Notes: generated by a model not told the origin, from the sequence alone. A stretch of DNA of 64,000 nt from Siphonodentalium dalli (GCA_032622095.1 CP136061.1:220011148-220075147), one strand, 5' to 3'; counted from the first letter of the stretch, positions 52,301-61,205 are shown. Made by a program: numbers and translations.

Positions 52301-55300
52301 CGACCTATTAACTCCTTATCTTCACAAGATTTCGGCTTTCGCCTTCAACGGGTGATAACTGAATGACCAAATAATGTTTACAAGAAGTTTGACGAGCGAA
52401 ATCGACAATTTAAACTTGGCAAACTTTATGCCACTTGAAAACTTTATGCCACTTGAAAACACCAATTTTGTAAATTTGATGAAGGAGCTGGATCTAAAAA
52501 AATAATATTATTTTTTTTCAAACTAATTAAGGGTTGATTTCGCTAAATTATGTCGGGGGGGGGGGGGTCGGAAAAATTTCCAGGCACGTATGATCATTTT
52601 AATTTTTTTTCCGGCCTCGGGGGACCCACCCACCCAATTTCTTCCGTTTCCGTCCTTTTTTTCCAGGCAATTTTGGACACCCACCCTTTTTTTTTTCCGT
52701 TTCAGAAAGTTTTTTTTCGGTCAGTTTTTGACACCCACCCCCCTAAATTTGAGAAAATTATCAAGTGAGCAACAAAATAGCTGATTATCCTGCATTATCA
52801 TATTTTATTGCGCGATATTTGAATAGAACAGTGCATAATGAGATAACGATACTATTTGAATTTATCATATAAGTGTCATTAATCAAGAAATGTGTCAACA
52901 TAATCACATTTCTAGGGATATATAGGCAGATCAGTGCCAAAGTTTGTATTAACATTCATTTTCATAATATATAGTCACATGATCTAGTCAAATAATCACA
53001 TTTGAGTATTCTACATAATACATGGTACCGGTACAACAAATTTCAGATTATTTGATATTTTGATATTTGCTATGTGATATACAGTAATGTCCTGATTAAT
53101 CGACTCCATAACCACAGCAGAATAATGGGTAATTTTTCAGGATTTAGTCGGAAATATGGCTTGTTATCATTCATTGGAAAGCTCTCCCCGAGAGCTGTCC
53201 GATGAATGACAACAAGCCATACATGTATTTCCGACTAAATCCTGAAAAATTACCCATTATTCTGCTGTGGTTATGGAGTCGTTTAATTAGGGCATTACTG
53301 TATTGCTGGAATCAAATTGTTTATCAAAACATGTGGAAATACAACTGTTCATCCCAGTTCATCCCAGTTTGAAGAATAATGCTAATACGAAACATAACCA
53401 TGATATACCCACGCGACTCTTCTTGTGGCATCTCAGAAACCAGAACTGAGGAAACATGTTATAGCGTGTAATGGCAGGCTGGTAGGCTGGTAGCCACTGC
53501 CTGAAGTAATAGGCTTCGCAATAATTGGGAATAATATGGATGGATAGCCCAATTTCACTTCTTTTCTGCTCACGATATCAGTGACGATAACATATTCGTT
53601 ACTGTGATTAACATTACAAGCTGATCCACATTAACATGGAAAACAATGTGAAATTGTTCAAGCTTGCCCAGCTGGCCTTCAATTTATTTGTTAAGATTTT
53701 ATGTTTTACGTCAAAATGTCTATTTTATTCCATTATTTATTATATCTTTATTTCCATGTCACATATGGTCAAGTGTGCTTTCATTTTATCGCTTATTTTC
53801 AACTGAGTTCGGCATAGTTATTCTTATTTTGTTGTATCAGTAGATGGAATCCTGATTAAATTTTATTTTTCCAATAGCGCAGTTTCTAGTTCTATCAAGG
53901 TGAATTTGGGTTATTGTTTGCCATTGTGCAACTGATCCAACTTTTGATAACCTCTATATGTAGTATAGCATTACTGTTAACTATATATGACCCGTTTCTG
54001 TTCAAAACACATCAAAATAAGACTCAATAGCAGGAATGGAAAAAAAATTTGGCATATGGAAAAAACTGCTTTTTGGACCCAAGAGACACCCACCCACCCC
54101 ATCATACGACCCCCCCCCTGATTCACACATATATATTTTTAAAACAGTCAAATTCTTCATAGTACATTATTGACCATTTAACCGACCCGTATGGGTTAAA
54201 TATATTAGACTAGCAGGTGACCCGACTTCGTCCGGGCTTTGACCTTGAATTGACAATTTTGAAGGGCAAGGTCAGGTCGGAGTCACTATTTGACCCGTCC
54301 AAAACACTCCCCGGAGAAAATAACCCGTAGGTATAAAATTTCGTCGAAATCCGTCCAGCTGTTTTCCCGGCCATAGCTAACAGACAAACACACATATTAG
54401 ATCATTTGTGGGTACCCGTTTCAAGGTGAAGGTCACATCGGGCGGAAAAACTGACCCGATGAAAATCTCCCCCATTCCCAGGAACCGCTAAGTACGAACA
54501 CAGACATCACACAACACGCTCATGTCTGTACACAGACACAACACGCTCATGTCTGGACACATACACGCTCTTTATCAACGACACTGTGGATACGAACGCT
54601 CTTTAACTATCACGCGATTAACCCATAAATTCCCATTGCGATGGCGGGGGATTGGATAATGAGTGCTCTGACGTTCTCAGAAGCGGTGCGATGACACTCC
54701 ATGTGAGATTTTACCCTTAGATAGCAAGTTTGGGCTAAATCCGCCCGGCAGTTTCCCCGGCCATAGCTAACAGACAAACAACAAACAAACAGACAGAAGT
54801 TCCAAAATTTATATATTAGATAGATATCATAGGACAAGACCATTCTACTTATTGCGGCATTTGAATGAAGTTTTAGGACAATTTCTCCAAACTTACAGTT
54901 TTATACTATACCGATTCTAAAGTTTGAATTATATAAAACTGTGTTAAATATAATGTGTGTATCCGATTATATCAACAGAATCGAATACAAGTTTCATATT
55001 AGTGAGGTATGATCATCATATCTCTAAAAAATAGTACCAAACACGTGGTGTCGGGGGTCGCCATTTTTACGAACACGAGGTCGATCGTTGTCACGAATAT
55101 TACACACGTGACTTTCTATGGAAGACAGATCTAGCAATCATACACATGTATCTGAAGCAGCGACACCAACACGTCCTTGTGATAATTCGTTTGAGCGAAA
55201 TAAATCAGTGATGTACCACGTCAATCCAAAAGCCGATATTATAACCCCTTTATATAGGCATTCTGTAAGATTATTGTCAATGTCATATAGAATGGGTTCA

Positions 55301-58300
55301 TTTATCAGATATACGGTATTGTGTTTAATACAGCTTATACATAAATTTGCAAAATTATTTGAATCTTACATATATAATTATAAGATCAAATAATACATAT
55401 ACGAATGTGTCGAAATAATTAATTCATTTTTTTTAATCTTACCTATATAACTATATACTTTGTGTGAATTTTTTAATTGGAATTTATCATGTTGTGCATG
55501 CATGGAGGGTGGGTTCTGGACACATTATGGTGGCCTTATACACATATATTATGCCATTATACGTATGGTCAAGAGCATGCACGCATTGAACAAATGTAAA
55601 TTGGATGGCGTGTTGTATAATATGGCATGTCGTACTAAAGTGTGTGCACCACCAGCTTACCCGTCCATCCACTGATATTTGAACTTTTGTTATTCTCCGG
55701 AATAGCTTTATCTGAGTTGAGAAGCATCTCAATATACCATGGCCATGAATATTAATGTCAGTGATAAATAATATATTCTGATATATTTATTATTAGACAT
55801 CATAATACTAATATCTAAGATAAATACACTTAAACACTGGTACCCATCACAATTATAGATTATGGACACAGGGCTCGTGCACATATACATGTAACTTCCA
55901 TATATGTCGAGAAAAATAAAAGCGACCACACAATGCCTATCCGAAACAAAGACAATGTACGGACCTCACAGCAGCAATACCCCTCCCCAAATAATAATAA
56001 ATGAAAGTAAATTAAAAACCATTATGCCGTAATTGGATATCGCACATGTAGGTCAAATGGTCTGGAAGAACGCTAAATGTATACGAAATTTCATTTGGGG
56101 AACCACACTTCTTCAAAATTGACTGCAGTGACACAACGCGAAAGTGGTTAATGGATGTATGCTGTTGTTGTAACTGGATGTTTGGAACCCTGAATTCATC
56201 TTTAACAAGTCTGCAATAATACGTTCACTGCCATGTATATATACTGAACCACACGGCGAACACAATATTTGAAACTGATAGATATCACGACACAGTTGCC
56301 GTGCACGGAAAGACAAAAGTTAAGTGACACCCTAACTATGGGCTTCCATACATGTAGTGATACGGGATTGACCTCTATAACCGCGTGCAGGTGGTAACTA
56401 AATCGACATAATGGATTCCGAAACCACGTGTTTAGTGTGCTTGGTAAATTCGTTCCTGTGGGTAGTCCATGTGGGAAACGTTAAATATTTTCAAATGGAA
56501 TTGTAGTAGGGACACGTGGCCACATGTCACAAAGTTATGTTTTACGGTAAAATTGGGTTTTGCGTTGTTTGCGTACGAATGCCAAAAGCTACTTTCGAAG
56601 ACAAATTTCTGCCACTTAGCTTACATTTTCCCAGAAAATGCCACTGGTTTCTGATACTGCAAACCTAGACCTAAAATATAATTTTAGTCTGAACTCGCAG
56701 TTTTCGTCGAGAACGAACCTCCGGTCCTAGATGTTGCTTATGATGCGAGCAGCTTTCTGTTTATTGCAACTGAATACCCGAATTCTAGTTTAACTAACTC
56801 TGACCTACCCTTTAATAATAATGAAAAGCTTTTGTATCACTTCGGTTGTCACCAATCGTCTTTACTTACCGTGTGAATGGCGGCGACGTTGTAGCGTGTA
56901 CCACCGCTGTTCAATAGGTTCGTTCCAGCCAAGATAGCGTAACTGCTCGGTCTGCACATAAAGAGGTGAGTTATAAGGTCGGGAACCTACACAATACTTC
57001 AATATTTGCTCGAAAATGAGGGCATGATATCACGATAGGCAATTTCAATATTCGCTTTTTCTATATTTCCCCGAAGATATCAGCAAGCTATTAGAATTAT
57101 TTAAGAAATAAATCTTGTTTCGATTCTGGTTATGCAGTTATAACCGAAAAGTTTGAAGATCATTTCTATAACGCGCGTAAAAATTTATCTTCAAACTTTT
57201 CGGTTATAACTCATATATAACCTTAATCGAAACAATCGAGTTATTTCTTATAATTGTATCCGTCATTTCACAAGAGATCCATCAAAGAAGTTGGAAGTAT
57301 AACGAGCGTACAATTTTGAGACTATTTCCGACGAAAAAGACATGTGAAGTTGAAAGAGACACCTGTCACTCAAAACTTCGTCACGTCGGAGTTTTTCAGC
57401 GTTTTTGATTGGCTTGTCGTAACTGATCACGGGCATCGCGTGGCACCGGTCAACTTTAGTTGCACGTGGGATTGATATTCGACCGCGGTGGCACAAACCA
57501 TTGATATTTTTAATTTCCGTGTTTCATTTCTTTGCAAATGTTCCATCTTGTTGAATTGTCTGGTTACTTGTGCACTGTATATTAGCATATAGTAAGGTTA
57601 TTGTCAATACAGTCATACCCGAAGGAATTATGATGCCGAAATTTCATGTTAAATGGTATGAAGTATCGAACAGTTTGCACGTACATGTTTTATGCACGCG
57701 GTATAGGCGTGGTCACTCGTAATTTGTGTAGCGGGGAAAGTTAGAAATTTAGGTTATCGAGAAATAACCTAATGGCAAAGTGTGTGTATGGTTTTACAGT
57801 ATTCCGTGGATTGACACCTTATATGATTTAACTATTGAGTTATCACAACATCTCATCTCGGATACTGCAAAAAAAATAAAAAATACTGATATCGAATAGA
57901 TTTGTTTATAAAGAGAGTTTTGAGTTCAAATTTCACAACCACAAAATTTAGTGACCGAAGTCCCCTGAACACTTATATTTGCTCAACAGTCAGTTTATAT
58001 TTGTGCATGATTCATAGTGAGCTATATAGCAAACATTTAAACATTATACATAACTTATAGATTCACTATCTTTTTTGGTTGAGTTATACATATAAAGGTG
58101 AAGAAAACGATGAATACTCACTTCGATGTGAGATATCTTGCCGCCATTATCGATCAGATTATGATATAGGTTTCCGGCACTGAGTTGAATCGGTATATTC
58201 ATATATCCAAGCGCCGGACTCAAGTCTGAGATTAGTGTGCCTGTCATTTGCAGAATGAGGTCCCCAGAGGGTGAGTTTAGTGATGCTATCCCGAATAGCG

Positions 58301-60043
58301 GGCTAACATCACCAAATTCACCCTCTGGGGACCTCATTCTGCTAAGACCTCATCTGCCATGGGAGACATAGACTCAGATTGAAGTTCACGACAAAATTCA
58401 CAAGTCGGTTAATGGACTGACGACTGGCTATTCGTAAACTGAATGGTATCGGACTACGGCCTCGACCATCTAGTTTACGAATAGCTCTCAATTAATATAG
58501 TCCAAGTCAGTTCGTACGAAAGCCAGCTAAGATATTTGGAGAGCGAAATGCTGTTTTTCGTCCGAGACCGCCCCATTGCCATGTCTATGACATGAGTTAC
58601 GCCCAGCTATAGTTGGTGGCGGGAATTCTAGTCTAATTTACTCGATTTTACCTAAGAAATCAATACGTAATGCTATATATATCGGAAAGAGTGACATCTT
58701 ATGGTCAGGGTGGTGTATACTAATCTAACTTTAATGTTAAATTACACATAGAATATTCCGGTTTATTAGGACTATCATCGGTTTGTTTGCATTTTAACTG
58801 AACGCCGAACTGTTCCTTAATGTACTCGGCTATGTTCGGCTTCTTTACCAACAATCGAGAACACCCAAAATCACTCATAAACAATCGAGTACACCAGATC
58901 GCCGACAAAGTGTGCTGTTATTTTATTCCAACATCCCACAACATCATGTTTATATTTTAACTGTAAGTGGTCTTATATTACTTAAACATTTCTTACACGG
59001 AACGTCTCGCTATATATATGCAATTTTTAATTTACAAATTACCGAGTATAAAGTGATAGAATTAATTCAATTTACGACCACGTGGGTTGTGATTATGTTT
59101 ACCTTAAGATTTCTGGAATATTTTCGCCGGAATATGCCGCTGTCACTTCGTGAGGTCAATTGAGTACATATACTTTTTATAATATATAAAAACTGCGGTA
59201 ATGTCTTTATTTCACATTAAATTAACGCTTTCAATTTACAAGTGATGTAGTTTTCAGAACAAATATCATATCTTCTACGGAATAAGCCCGTTTATTGTCC
59301 GGGATCTCGGACGAAAAACACAATTTCACTATCCAATTATCTTAGCTGGTTTTCGTACGAGCAGACTTGGACTACAACTGACACTGACATACGGATTGAA
59401 TCAATCTTTACATCGACACTTTCGCTTTTTAGTGTAGCACAGCCATCACAACTTAGACGCTTCACTACATACTGAGTTCAGTACTCATTATTCCCATAGA
59501 TAACGGACTTTACCCACCACCACATACACAACAAAAATACGAGCAAGATTTTATTGGGAGAAGGTGGCCCTGCATGTATCCGCCCGTGATCATACGGCAC
59601 ACTGCCCCCATACAAATAACAAAACAAAAACCTCTCATTAATTAAATTACTTCCTGCAACACCATCATCGATTTTAATTCAGCAGCAGCTGAATGCCAGC
59701 GGAGAGGAACATCATTAAGTTTGGTAACTTGTGCTCCGATACCCTGTGTACCCACACCTTAGTACATCAAAATTATGTGTAATATATAAACCTACAACAA
59801 AAATCCGTGTACATAATGCGGGTTACAATAAATATGTTCAAACTTACGAGCCATCAACGCAGTGGGCGGCAGTGACAAGCCATCGTGATCCGATGATGGA
59901 AGCTCCGCAGATGTGTTGGTAAAACAAACAGAATATTCCACACATCTGAAGCGACACCTGCCATGGAAACTCTGCGTCAGCGGCATTTACGCCCCCTATG
60001 ATCCGAGTGTCCGGAAATTTGTTAGCCCCGCCCACCAATACAC
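40178..60043 (-). CDS. chymotrypsin-like S1A serine protease, five exons assembled, 5' end missing
   Basis: Joining 60043-59848, 56951-56870, 52132-51961, 50387-50245 and 40351-40178 gives one open frame with matching splice phases (2, 0, 1, 0). Three donors are GTAAGT and one is GTATGT; all acceptors end in CAG. The product has a short propeptide ending DTR, the activation site R|IIGG, and a 241-residue mature domain, the usual S1A length. Counting from the new N-terminus, the triad is His47 (TAAHC), Asp93 (NDIAIVE) and Ser187 (GDSGGP). Cysteines expected for the conserved S1A disulfides (42-58, 136-201, 168-182, 191-220 in chymotrypsin numbering) are present. By position the specificity pocket is Gly189, Gly216 and Ser226, so there is no trypsin Asp189; chymotrypsin- or elastase-like cleavage is inferred. 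The role is probably a secreted, digestive-type endopeptidase. The first assembled exon begins in phase 1, so at least one upstream exon with the signal peptide is missing. Introns are 2.9, 4.7, 1.6 and 9.9 kb and full of MITEs. Confidence 0.92.
40581..41131 (+). mobile_element. poly(G)-ended MITE, copy 2, 7-bp TSD
   Basis: CAGGGG start, CCCCTG end, ACATAAC duplicated at 40574-40580 and 41132-41138. It lies in the last protease intron, about 230 bp upstream of the terminal exon. It is the reverse-orientation partner of 38438-38997, so the terminal exon and 3' UTR sit between two inverted copies. Confidence 0.9.
41193..41442. mobile_element. piggyBac-like MITE family 2
   Basis: CCCTTTCATGACGGGAGC at the left, GCTCCAATCATGGAAGGG then TTAA at the right. 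The left duplication is degenerate (ATTA). It has internal hairpins near 41240-41297 and 41332-41393 with TATATATGCGAGACTCCC arms. Confidence 0.75.
42566..43317. mobile_element. diverged CAGGGACGTGGC-family region with poly(G) insertion
   Basis: GTTTTCGTTGGGGTGGTCTC, CTTGGAATTTCCAACTGC and GGCCTCAAGTTGTCCAATT modules occur. A 20-base poly(G) run at 42783-42802 interrupts the order. The right end is probably GACAAGTCCCT at 43297. Confidence 0.5.
43663..44721. mobile_element. hAT-like non-autonomous element, exact 8-bp TSD
   Basis: Starts CAGGGACGTGGC, ends GCCACGTCTCTG. TCTATATC is duplicated exactly at 43655-43662 and 44722-44729. The 1,059-bp interior is built of two to three diverged units of about 240 bp (AAAATCCTAGCATCTAGA, GGTTGGAAATTTCAAC, GACTGGCCACGGGGGAG). 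It is the best-preserved member of the family and lies in the last protease intron. No transposase. Confidence 0.88.
45485..45595. repeat. dispersed repeat, inverted partner of 48705-48830
   Basis: GGGGTCACTATCATCACGC, GCGGTTGAGTACCCAACTTA and GTACCTCGCTTTACGAAATC appear in reverse complement and reverse order at 48705-48800. Confidence 0.7.
45955..46735. repeat. tandem duplication, about 490-bp period, with TATTCCGAAGGTTC microrepeat
   Basis: Both copies contain a run of CTATTCCGAAGGTT-type units of 14-16 bp, TTAATTCTATATTCTAAAG and TTTGTTTTCGCGGGTTTTC. The first also duplicates a GAACTCTGGGCATATAATAT-like stretch (46259 and 46420). Confidence 0.75.
47045..47160. repeat. poly(G)/poly(C) hairpin region
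   Basis: A poly(G) run at 47047, poly(C) at 47076 and a 20-base poly(C) run at 47131. The arrangement resembles the termini of the poly(G)-ended MITE family but is short and rearranged. Confidence 0.5.
47385..47621 (+). CDS. small ORF of unknown status
   Basis: An ATG-initiated 78-codon frame with varied composition (…[16 protein letters not shown]…, …[19 protein letters not shown]…), opposite in strand to the protease and inside its last intron. No family recognised, no splice or polyadenylation support sought beyond the frame. It may be chance or a small retro-insert. Confidence 0.15.
   Translation: MTTSHYLEFEKDANEMSEIPAYNCFLIPLEEKFFNTWNSSAVKICQISDRRVELCNRLVDTDIVGIIKRVNGVNISHM
47755..47900. 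mobile_element. fragment of poly(G)-ended MITE class
   Basis: TTTTTTCCGACAACCCCCCC, a CCCCCCCCCCACCCCCGG stretch and TTTTTTCCGCCCCCCCCTG; no paired target duplication found. Confidence 0.5.
48040..48490 (-). repeat. inverted copy of the CTAGC..GACCCGACTTCG element
   Basis: Three units of about 120 bp, read on the minus strand as GATTTGACCTTCAATTGAC-type and GTCAGGTCGGGGTCACG phrases; the head GGGCCCGACTTCGCC is at about 48470. Related to 18079-18700. Confidence 0.75.
48705..48830. repeat. dispersed repeat, inverted partner of 45485-45595
   Basis: GATTTCGTAAAGCGAGGTAC, TACTCAACCACACATTGCG and GATGATAGTGACCCCGTCAG. Confidence 0.7.
49494..49611. repeat. three-copy tandem repeat, 35-52 bp units
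   Basis: Three copies of CCTAATGCA..GCATTCTGCCC followed by TTTGGTATAAGGTTGT, shortened in the first. Confidence 0.85.
49671..49994 (+). mobile_element. poly(G)-ended MITE, short copy, 7-bp TSD
   Basis: CAGGGGTGGGGG start, poly(C)-CTG end, ATCAGAC duplicated at 49664-49670 and 49995-50001. At 324 bp it lacks the central GGCCATCTTGG block of the longer copies. It ends about 250 bp from the protease exon at 50245. Confidence 0.88.
50245..50387 (-). CDS. protease exon with specificity-pocket residues
   Basis: 143 bp, acceptor CCATTTCAG, donor GTATGT. After completing an Asn codon it reads [18 protein letters not shown], then NHECQEKW and [14 protein letters not shown]. Removing the introns on both sides gives GWGYTSI-N-GTTSP upstream and QGACN-GDSGGPL downstream, both standard S1A junctions. 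The residue six before the catalytic Ser is Gly, so the enzyme is not a trypsin. The reading frame here carries no ATG-initiated ORF and was found only by looking for the missing protease segment. Confidence 0.9.
51197..51400. repeat. tandem repeat, about 75-bp unit, 2.5 copies
   Basis: AACCAATGCAGTTCTGAT / AACCAATGTGGTTCTGAT and CAAAATTTTGGTTGAG / CACATTTGGGTTTGA recur at a period of about 70-80 bp. Confidence 0.75.
51542..51946. mobile_element. diverged CAGGGACGTGGC-family element next to a splice donor
   Basis: Left GGACGAAGCGACAGG, many GTTGGAAATTTC modules, right end TTGCCACGTCCCGG. The right end stops about 9 bp before the donor of the catalytic-Asp exon. Confidence 0.6.
51961..52132 (-). 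CDS. protease exon with catalytic Asp
   Basis: 172 bp, acceptor TGTCCACAG, donor GTAAGT at 51960-51955. It encodes [20 protein letters not shown] and continues to [14 protein letters not shown], giving the catalytic Asp in NDIA and the conserved CxxSGWG. It ends one base into a codon (phase 1), matching the exon at 50387. A diverged hAT-like MITE ends only about 9 bp beyond the donor (near 51946). Confidence 0.93.
52548..52745. mobile_element. truncated poly(G)-ended MITE
   Basis: GGGGGGTCGGAAAAATTTCC then AGGCACGTATG and two GGACACCCACCC-type modules. Flanks show only a partial TAAATT match, so the duplication is unclear. Confidence 0.55.
53082..53300. mobile_element. pogo/Tc1-mariner-like foldback MITE, TA target
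   Basis: Near-perfect palindrome of 219 bp with arms of about 95 bp, starting CAGTAATGTCCTGATTAATC and ending TTAGGGCATTACTG, flanked by TA on both sides. The CAGTA start and CCTGATTAATCGAC phrase resemble pogo/Tigger-type termini. A half copy is at 25506. Confidence 0.85.
54035..54121. mobile_element. fragment of poly(G)-ended MITE class
   Basis: GAGACACCCACCCACCCC, then ATCATACGACCCCCCCCTG; only a right end is visible. Confidence 0.5.
54210..54402. repeat. short CTAGCAGGTGACCCG element
   Basis: One unit of the 18079-18700 family with head CTAGCAGGTGACCCGACTTC and tail CCCGGCCATAGCTAACAGAC...TATTAGAT. Confidence 0.8.
54403..54830. mobile_element. copy of the CATTTGTGGGTACCC element
   Basis: High similarity to 17684-18078, with a small local duplication of CACAACACGCTCATGTCTG. 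As at the other locus it directly follows an ATTAGAT tail. Confidence 0.8.
56870..56951 (-). CDS. protease exon between His and Asp segments
   Basis: 82 bp, acceptor ATGTGCAG, donor GTAAGT. The first base completes the serine codon from the previous exon. The rest reads [17 protein letters not shown] and then [10 protein letters not shown], the typical surface-loop and beta-strand segment after the catalytic His in S1A proteases. It ends on a codon boundary. A diverged copy of this exon lies upstream in the same intron at 58122-58179. A 147-bp foldback sits about 150 bp upstream of the acceptor. Confidence 0.9.
57103..57249. mobile_element. foldback MITE with perfect 24-bp inner arms
   Basis: The 24-bp arm at 57137-57160 (starting GTTATAACCGAAAAG) is the exact reverse complement of 57187-57210. 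Outer arms AAGAAATAA..TTGTTTCGATT / AATCGAAACAA..TTATTTCTT pair imperfectly. It lies about 150 bp upstream of a protease exon acceptor. Confidence 0.75.
58122..58179 (-). pseudogene. diverged duplicate of the protease [11 protein letters not shown] exon (alternative exon or relic)
   Basis: The frame [20 protein letters not shown] resembles [20 protein letters not shown] of the real exon at 56951-56870. An acceptor CTCAG|T and a donor GAA|GTGAGT bound a 58-bp exon with the same phases as the real one (enters in phase 2, leaves in phase 0), so it could splice in frame between the flanking exons. Weak similarity extends past both sites (IPIQLSAGN upstream; EVSIHR downstream, where the counterpart of the real donor would read GTTTTC). 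This suggests a tandem exon duplication that has partly decayed or been re-bounded. A palindromic MITE (58250-58342) lies about 70 bp upstream. Confidence 0.5.
58250..58342. mobile_element. foldback MITE copy C (GCAGAATGAGGT arms)
   Basis: Same palindrome as 14461-14554 and in the same orientation, with matching flanks. It lies just upstream of the duplicated protease exon. Confidence 0.82.
58428..58487. repeat. hairpin, GCTATTCGTAAACT arms
   Basis: Arms GCTATTCGTAAACT and AGTTTACGAATAGC, 14-bp perfect, about 30-bp loop. Confidence 0.7.
58500..59372. mobile_element. TA-flanked element with about 75-bp TIRs
   Basis: Begins GTCCAAGTCAGTTCGTACGA and ends TCGTACGAGCAGACTTGGAC, with about 85% matching arms, flanked by TA. 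An 873-bp Tc1/mariner-type non-autonomous element is the best reading. Internal frames (58720-58908 minus, 58912-59163 plus) show no transposase motif. It lies in the first protease intron. Confidence 0.75.
59848..60043 (-). CDS. protease exon: propeptide, activation site and catalytic His
   Basis: The acceptor is a pyrimidine-rich stretch ending CTGCAG just above 60043; the donor is GTAAGT at 59847-59842. The exon starts with two bases completing a split codon, then encodes [13 protein letters not shown], the cleavage point, [19 protein letters not shown], and the catalytic histidine in VTAAHC. It ends two bases into a serine codon. Two cysteines in the loop before HICG (QMC and IFC) are extra to the standard set and could form an additional disulfide. 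The frame stays open upstream of the acceptor but meets no ATG, so translation does not begin here. Confidence 0.93.
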
Positions 60044-60179
60044 CTGCAGAACATACAGACAAATAAAGATATTTGTGCACACTATAATACAACGTTTAAA
60101 GGCATAGTTCGGTTGTGTTCAAGTGGCATAAAGTTTGCCAAATTTAAATAGTATCACTTACACTTTGCGTGACTTCCAC

Positions 60180-60950
60180 GGCGAATTCATCTTTACTGAA
60201 CTCGAGGTCACCCCGGAGATCCATATGAAGATTTGTGACGATGAGATGAGAAATGTGACCTGTATTGTATCTTAAAGGATTTAGACATACATGTACAAAG
60301 AATAAAATCCAAGATGGCCGTTGCCAGCCATGTTTTTTAAACAGAATTCGCAAAAATGGTAAGCACGTATCCATCTATAGAGGTCACCCCGATGATCCAT
60401 ATGAAGTTTGGCGATGATCGAAGTGGCCATATTTTTCATCGAAAATCGTTCAAATTCTATAGCACCCATCAAGGGGTGATCTTCAACAAGCCTGTAACGT
60501 TTCAAAAACAATTCTTCAATAAATTGTGGGCTGCATGGTGTACTTAATGGCTGCCGGCGGCCATGTTTTAAAGCGAATTTCGGGGGAAAGGGAGGCTCCC
60601 ATCTATAATGTTTGGTGACGATTGGGTGAGAAATGTGACATGTAAGGTGTGCTAAAGTATTTAGTAACAAAAAGAGTAAAACACAAGATGTCCGCTGGCA
60701 GCCAAGTTTTTTTTAAACATAATTCGGAAAAAATGGTAAGCACATATCTAAAGGCCACTCCGAGGATCTATTTGAAGTTTGCTGATGTTTGGATGAGGGA
60801 TATTCTCTGTAGGGATGTGCTAAAGGATTTAGTAATGCAAAGAGTAAAATCCAAGATGGCTGTCAGCGGCCATGTTTTTCATCGAAAATCGTTCAAATTC
60901 GATAGCTCCCATCTAGAGGTGCTCCTAGACTCATATTCCGAATATCGTTG
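60180..60950. repeat. degenerate tandem array, same family as 19140-20660
   Basis: AGAGGTCACCCCGATGATCC, GAAGTTTGGCGATGATCG, AAAATCCAAGATGGCCG and CCATCTAGAGGTGCTCC recur at about 120-200 bp spacing. Confidence 0.8.
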
Positions 60951-61205
60951 AAATCGGTCAGTTTGTTTGAGTGATCGCGCACGGTCGCGAACGATAAAAA
61001 TTGTTAAAAGAAATAGACAAACTAAGTCACATAACTCTCGTATAAAAGATTGGACAAACCTGGTTGTTTTCGAACTCGTTCGAAACATTGTTGCAACAGA
61101 CCGATTTACAAAATATGGATGGAATAGGTTGACGTTTGTTTGAGCTATCGCGCTAACGGTCTCCTGTCCGTCCGGTTGTCCGTCCGCTCGCCCGCCCGCT
61201 CTCAC
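60951..61205. repeat. dispersed repeat unit with GTCC tail
   Basis: CGTTGAAATCGGTCAGTTTG, GAGTGATCGCGCACGGTC, GAGCTATCGCGCTAACGG, then CTGTCCGTCCGGTTGTCCG at 61165-61183. Confidence 0.65.

Noticed and set aside
40178-60043. Calling the protease a trypsin
   Set aside because: The residue at position 189 is Gly, not Asp, so cleavage after Lys/Arg is not supported.
60144-60374. Strong GTAAGT donor at about 60163 as the missing first exon of the protease
   Set aside because: The frame before it is not a signal peptide, the phase does not match (phase 1 is needed), and the sequence belongs to the tandem repeat family.
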